This document shows positions 4,928 through 8,018 of a DNA stretch of 8,018 bases, in pieces. The stretch is from Parachlamydiaceae bacterium (GTDB lineage Bacteria > Chlamydiota > Chlamydiia > Chlamydiales > Parachlamydiaceae). The DNA lies in contig PLSG01000124.1 of assembly GCA_003164155.1 (NCBI GenBank), positions 1 to 8,018 of the forward strand, written 5' to 3'. Below the pieces are notes generated by a model, which did not search any database, was not told where the DNA came from, and worked only from the letters and a program-made list of their open reading frames with translations. Numbering within the stretch: position 1 is the first letter of the stretch; each line of letters starts with the position of its first letter. The position numbers and the translations under genes are program-made.

Positions 4928-6826
4928 ATGAGCAAAGATGACATAAATTTTCGCGACCCCACAGCTGAGCTTCGAACGGCTATAGGGAATCTAAAGACCT
5001 TTACTGTGCAAAACAAAGACAGCGCCATTCCCCTCTTGATCAATCTGGACGTGCAAGCTGGCAGCCTTATCGACATATCCCCTTCAATCCCCAAAAGCGC
5101 TATGGAGTCCATCCGCTCATTTTTCGCAAAACTCTTACCTGGACATTCCCGCGAAAAGCCTGATCAAAAGCGGGAAAAAGTCCAACAAGAACTTATCCGT
5201 TCGGTCGACTATCTTAAAACACACTACTCGATCATAGAGAAATTGCAAGAAGGGGATGAAACGCAGAGAAAGCTTGCCGAATCGGCCTCTGCCGTCATAA
5301 AAAAATACAATGCACTCATCTCGCAAGCCAAGCAAAATCCCCCCTCTCTTGGGCAGCACATTCAGCGTTTTTTCTATGAAAAAAGAGGCATGACCCTCAA
5401 TAGAGACCTCAAAGGCCTAACCATCGAATTTACCTCGCCTATGGCCAAGTATTTTGTTTCTGCCCAAGCAGAAAGCTTACAGCATATGCAGCATAAATTT
5501 AGCTGTCACCTGCATTCGGCAAACACCTTGGCGGCTTCAAAAAAAGTCATCGCGCTATGTCCGCACACACCTCCCCCCGCACCCACTATCGCCGCGCATG
5601 TTCCCACTCAACAAGAAGAGGATGCCTTCAGGATGAAGGCTATCACCATGCTGCACAAAGACATTTTCTCGACGCCTACTCGCGAAGCTTTTCACTCTAT
5701 ACGCTCGGCGCCAATTGTCTCCTTGCTCAACGCCCAAGAAAGTCAGGGACCAGATGCCGATATCACTTCTCTGCACCTGACGATCTCTCCCTTTCCCGGA
5801 GAGGTGATCCGCATCAAGGGATCTTTTCAAAGGACCAAAAATGAGAAGGTCGGCAGCATTCCCATCCCGGAAAGCTTCCAACTGTCTTCCCATTCCACCC
5901 AAACGGGCTTTCCACACGCGAAACAATATACGGGATGGGCTCTCGACAATCTGTTAATTGCGCGCTACCCCCACCACCTGGATGAATTGCCCCTTTTCAA
6001 GCCTATCTATGAAAAAAAACAAGCCATTGCACATGAGCTGCTTCCTCAGGGAAGCTTAATCAACAAGGGCAGAGAACTCCTCAAACTTAAAAAGAAAGCC
6101 ATCGAAGAGGACCTGCCGCTGTACCTCAAGCTAAGCCGACAGGCTACCGTAGCGCTATTTGCCGCTGCACCTGCTGAATATGTCAACGCCGACTATCTGG
6201 ATGTAATTGATAAATTTTATTCGTGCGTCAAAGCACAAGCATCGCCCATAGACTTTTTAGGTCAAGTCCACCAAAGCATGACTGAAAAATTCATCGCCAT
6301 CCCGCATAACGCTCTGGAAGAGGAATGGCTGGAAAAAGGCAACCGCGATATCATCAGCGACGACCACAAGCAAAGCCGGCTGACTTGCCTTTTGATATAC
6401 AACACAGCCCTGCAAAGTGTAGAACAACAGCTGAAAAACCAGATAGCCGAGGCTCAGGGCGAGGAGCTGCTTACCCTTAACTATATATTGGCCATGGGGC
6501 AAGTGATCGCCCCACCTTCCCGCGCTATTATCCTACAGCAGGTATCTGAGAAAATCGGGTTTGCCCCACCCTTACTGGACATTTTTGAACGGCAGATTCA
6601 GGCAGCCGTATATAAACAGCTCATCGCTTTCCATGCGGAACTAGACTGGGAACTGCAACCAGACTCCCTCCTCAACCTGGAGATGGCCCGTAAACATCTA
6701 ATCCAACAGCTGGAGTCTGATATTGCCCTGTTTGTGGATGAAAACAGCCAAGAACTTCCCATGAAAATCGTCGATCAGCTCGAGGTGTACTACAACCAAC
6801 GCCACTTTCAAGGAAGGAAAGGATAA
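4928..6826 (+). CDS. Hypothetical protein, 632 residues, soluble, mostly helical
   Basis: I do not recognise this protein. It has no signal peptide and no membrane segment. Residues 76-135 are charged and helical (KPDQKREKVQQEL, EKLQEGDETQRKL) and could form a coiled coil. Residues 209-227 are a Pro-rich hinge (HTPPPAPT). Residues 280-310 look like beta strands (LHLTISPFPGEVIRIKGSF). Residues 375-400 are Lys-rich (LLKLKKK). Residues 480-620 are again helical. Only four Cys and no nucleotide-binding or protease motif stand out. Start: ATG 4928 after GGCGG; an upstream in-frame TTG (4853) falls in the promoter region. It is flanked by its own promoter and a strong terminator, so it is probably a single-gene unit. 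A lineage-specific cytosolic protein or a secreted effector are both open; nothing decides. Confidence 0.85.
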   Translation: MSKDDINFRDPTAELRTAIGNLKTFTVQNKDSAIPLLINLDVQAGSLIDISPSIPKSAMESIRSFFAKLLPGHSREKPDQKREKVQQELIRSVDYLKTHYSIIEKLQEGDETQRKLAESASAVIKKYNALISQAKQNPPSLGQHIQRFFYEKRGMTLNRDLKGLTIEFTSPMAKYFVSAQAESLQHMQHKFSCHLHSANTLAASKKVIALCPHTPPPAPTIAAHVPTQQEEDAFRMKAITMLHKDIFSTPTREAFHSIRSAPIVSLLNAQESQGPDADITSLHLTISPFPGEVIRIKGSFQRTKNEKVGSIPIPESFQLSSHSTQTGFPHAKQYTGWALDNLLIARYPHHLDELPLFKPIYEKKQAIAHELLPQGSLINKGRELLKLKKKAIEEDLPLYLKLSRQATVALFAAAPAEYVNADYLDVIDKFYSCVKAQASPIDFLGQVHQSMTEKFIAIPHNALEEEWLEKGNRDIISDDHKQSRLTCLLIYNTALQSVEQQLKNQIAEAQGEELLTLNYILAMGQVIAPPSRAIILQQVSEKIGFAPPLLDIFERQIQAAVYKQLIAFHAELDWELQPDSLLNLEMARKHLIQQLESDIALFVDENSQELPMKIVDQLEVYYNQRHFQGRKG

Positions 6827-6898
6827 AGGACTAAAGGAAGGAAAGAGACCTAAGGGACATAAGCGACCAAAAGGACATAAGGGACATAAGGGACAAAA
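6827..6898 (+). repeat. Degenerate 9-bp tandem repeat, eight units of GGGACATAA type
   Basis: Starting at the base after the TAA of the 632-residue gene, eight 9-base units run in phase: AGGACTAAA, GGAAGGAAA, GAGACCTAA, GGGACATAA (6854), GCGACCAAA, AGGACATAA (6872), GGGACATAA (6881), GGGACAAAA (6890). Units nearer the terminator are closer to the consensus. Two inverted copies, TTATGTCCC, follow at 6908 and 6917. The whole tract is purine-rich and the units carry TAA stops in one frame. Confidence 0.75.
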
Positions 6899-6931
6899 AC
6901 TTGTCTTTTATGTCCCTTATGTCCCTTTTTT
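6869..6931 (+). terminator. Strong rho-independent terminator between convergent genes
   Basis: Bases 6869-6896 pair with 6901-6929 around the loop AAAC: about 28 base pairs, including two G-U pairs (6890/6891 with 6906/6907), with one bulged C at 6925. Six T follow and overlap the outer arm (6926-6931). This terminates the 632-residue gene. On the minus strand the two G-U pairs become mismatches, but the stem remains and TTTT follows, so it probably also ends the Hsp70/zinc-ribbon operon. The stem is built from 9-bp repeat units and their inverted copies. Confidence 0.9.
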
Positions 6932-7102
6932 AAATAAAGCGCGGCTTTGATGCAGCTTCCCCTGCTGCTGCTTTTGTTTGGCACAATGGCATAGCTTGGC
7001 CAATAGAAGCACATGACAGCCGCACCGGCGGCAATTTTCCACCGGTGCAGTTATTTGAAAGCGACATATGGGGCATTGCCAAGGCAAATGCAAAAAATCC
7101 AT
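6917..7102 (-). CDS. Small zinc-ribbon protein, 61 residues, partner of the Hsp70-like gene
   Basis: 61 residues with a compact zinc ribbon: CPIC (C10/C13) and CRRC (C24/C27), followed by C29, C38 and C40. The pattern WQCPIC...NCRRCGCHVLLLAKL resembles small proteins with a CPxC/CxRCG ribbon followed by a short helix, which often sit beside atypical Hsp70 genes; that link is from memory. The C-terminal half (AKQKQQQGKLHQSRALFKK) is basic and helical. The ATG begins 4 bases after the Hsp70-like stop, with AGGTTAAGAG upstream, so the two are one operon and probably made together. The stop TAA (6917-6919) and the last three codons lie inside the terminator stem, so the gene end and the terminator share sequence. 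Function unknown; binding to the chaperone or its client is a guess. Confidence 0.7.
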   Translation of the reverse strand: MDFLHLPWQCPICRFQITAPVENCRRCGCHVLLLAKLCHCAKQKQQQGKLHQSRALFKKGT

Positions 7103-7106
7103 GCTC

Positions 7107-8018
7107 TTAACCTACATAATACAAGAGATCGGCCAGCCTACTCAAGGCGGCTTTATCAAAGCTTCGAGCGGCAGCCATTTCGCTCTGCAGCTCTAGGCAG
7201 TCGTTTTGATCTAACTCGCCACTATCGATCAGTTCTTGCGCCCTAGCAATTAGCTGGATATCCTCTTGCGATAAACTACCCTCTAGTCCCTTTCCTTCCA
7301 CGCTAAAGAACGCTTGCGCAGCGCTATTTTCAGCGTGCCCTTGGGGCTTTTGATTAAAGACCATGCTGTGGTCGTCGGCATGATCTACATGGCCTACATC
7401 ACCCGCATCCATGCAGGATGGCGCGGAGTCGTCGTCCTCAGAATCGGCCGAGCGCTCTTCCACTTGGATGCGCACGCATTCCAGTTGAGCCATGTTGGCC
7501 TTTTTAGACAGAGCTTTAACATCGCGGCTAACCACCTGTTCAATTTTCTGGCCGCTCTCGAGGTGGGCTGCCGTAACATGCAACAATCCACTGGTGTCAA
7601 GTTCGAACCTGACCAAAATTTCATTGCTCTCAGTGCCCTTCAAGCCCTCTAAGTAGAAGTTCTCCAATACTTTGTTGCGGTGGATTTCCCGATGCTCACC
7701 TTGATTGACATCAATCAATACCCTATCTGTGTGGCTATACTGTCTGTAAAAAATTTGGGTAGCCACAGCTGGCAGCGGAGTATTGCGATGGATCAGAATG
7801 TGATTGACATATTCGCCAGCATGATCTTGTACTCCTGTACCTAAACTATGCGGAGTCACATCCACCAGAAGGGGTCCCAAAACTGAACCTGCTGTTTTAG
7901 AAGCTTCTATGGCAGCCCCCATAGCTACAACTATCGAAGGATCTACCCAAGCTTGGGGAACAATATTCAACTCATTTTTGAGCAATTCAGAGACTAAAGG
8001 CGTATAAGAAGCTCCGCC
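7107..8018 (-). CDS. Atypical Hsp70 (DnaK-like) chaperone, C-terminal part, runs off the window
   Basis: The last 303 residues are visible; the frame is open at the right edge (GGASYTPLVSELL), so the start lies outside. The first about 30 residues are the end of the Hsp70 ATPase domain (GGxxxTPLV, DPSIVVAMGAAIEA). The substrate-binding beta domain follows: DVTPHSLGTGV, HRNTPLP, VNQGEHREIHRNKVLENFYLEGL, FELDTSGLLHVTAAH. After about residue 185 it departs from DnaK: an acidic and His-rich linker (ADSEDDD, DVGHVDHADDHS) and a short helical tail (IQLIARAQELIDSGELDQND) replace the helical lid. There is no EEVD- or DnaK-like C-terminus. It is therefore a secondary Hsp70, not the housekeeping DnaK. 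A zinc-ribbon gene follows 4 bases downstream. An ATP-driven chaperone role is inferred from the family; the client is unknown. Confidence 0.88.
   Translation of the reverse strand, partial: GGASYTPLVSELLKNELNIVPQAWVDPSIVVAMGAAIEASKTAGSVLGPLLVDVTPHSLGTGVQDHAGEYVNHILIHRNTPLPAVATQIFYRQYSHTDRVLIDVNQGEHREIHRNKVLENFYLEGLKGTESNEILVRFELDTSGLLHVTAAHLESGQKIEQVVSRDVKALSKKANMAQLECVRIQVEERSADSEDDDSAPSCMDAGDVGHVDHADDHSMVFNQKPQGHAENSAAQAFFSVEGKGLEGSLSQEDIQLIARAQELIDSGELDQNDCLELQSEMAAARSFDKAALSRLADLLYYVG

Noticed and set aside
5555..5926. Long antisense open frame within the 632-residue gene
   Set aside because: A shadow of the real gene: no motif, no ribosome site, low-complexity Arg/Gly-rich translation.
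6827..6931. CRISPR array at the tandem repeats
   Set aside because: Units are 9 bases with no spacers and fold with inverted copies into a terminator.

Overview
The window looks like chromosomal DNA from a member of the Chlamydiota, probably an environmental (Parachlamydia/Waddlia-like) lineage rather than Chlamydia itself. The main reason is gene order: a nifU-like, nifS-like and phosphoglycerate mutase operon stands divergent to an RsuA/RluB-type pseudouridine synthase. From memory this matches C. trachomatis CT720-CT723. Base composition is moderate and genes are densely packed. No database search was possible, so the taxon is an inference.

Region 1-2820 (minus strand) is a tight three-gene operon, gpmA-nifS-nifU, read from a good sigma70-type promoter at 2842-2870. 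gpmA looks like an intact glycolytic enzyme. The other two have kept their folds but lost their chemistry. The NifS-like protein lacks the PLP lysine (Gln206), the active-site His and the catalytic Cys. The NifU-like protein lacks all three scaffold Cys and the scaffold Asp, keeping only the CxxC of its C-terminal Nfu domain. A TAA codon then cuts that Nfu domain short, although the frame beyond it still encodes 29 residues of recognisable Nfu sequence. The TAA lies in the loop of a perfect 10-bp inverted repeat.

Region 2821-4817 (plus strand) holds two overlapping RNA/ribosome genes: an RluB/RsuA-family 23S pseudouridine synthase, probably starting at GTG 2938, and an Rsm22-family methyltransferase-like protein with a cysteine cluster. 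They are joined by an ATGA stop/start overlap. The short interval 2821-2901 carries back-to-back promoters for the two opposing operons.

Region 4818-6931 holds a 110-base promoter/leader, then a 632-residue soluble protein that I do not recognise, then a degenerate 9-bp tandem repeat (units of GGGACATAA). The last repeat units fold with inverted copies into a roughly 28-bp terminator hairpin.

Region 6917-8018 (minus strand) holds the 3' part of an atypical Hsp70 that runs off the right edge. It has a normal substrate-binding beta domain but an acidic/His linker and a short helical tail in place of the DnaK lid. Four bases downstream is a 61-residue zinc-ribbon protein whose last codons lie inside the shared terminator. 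The two convergent operons therefore meet at that hairpin.
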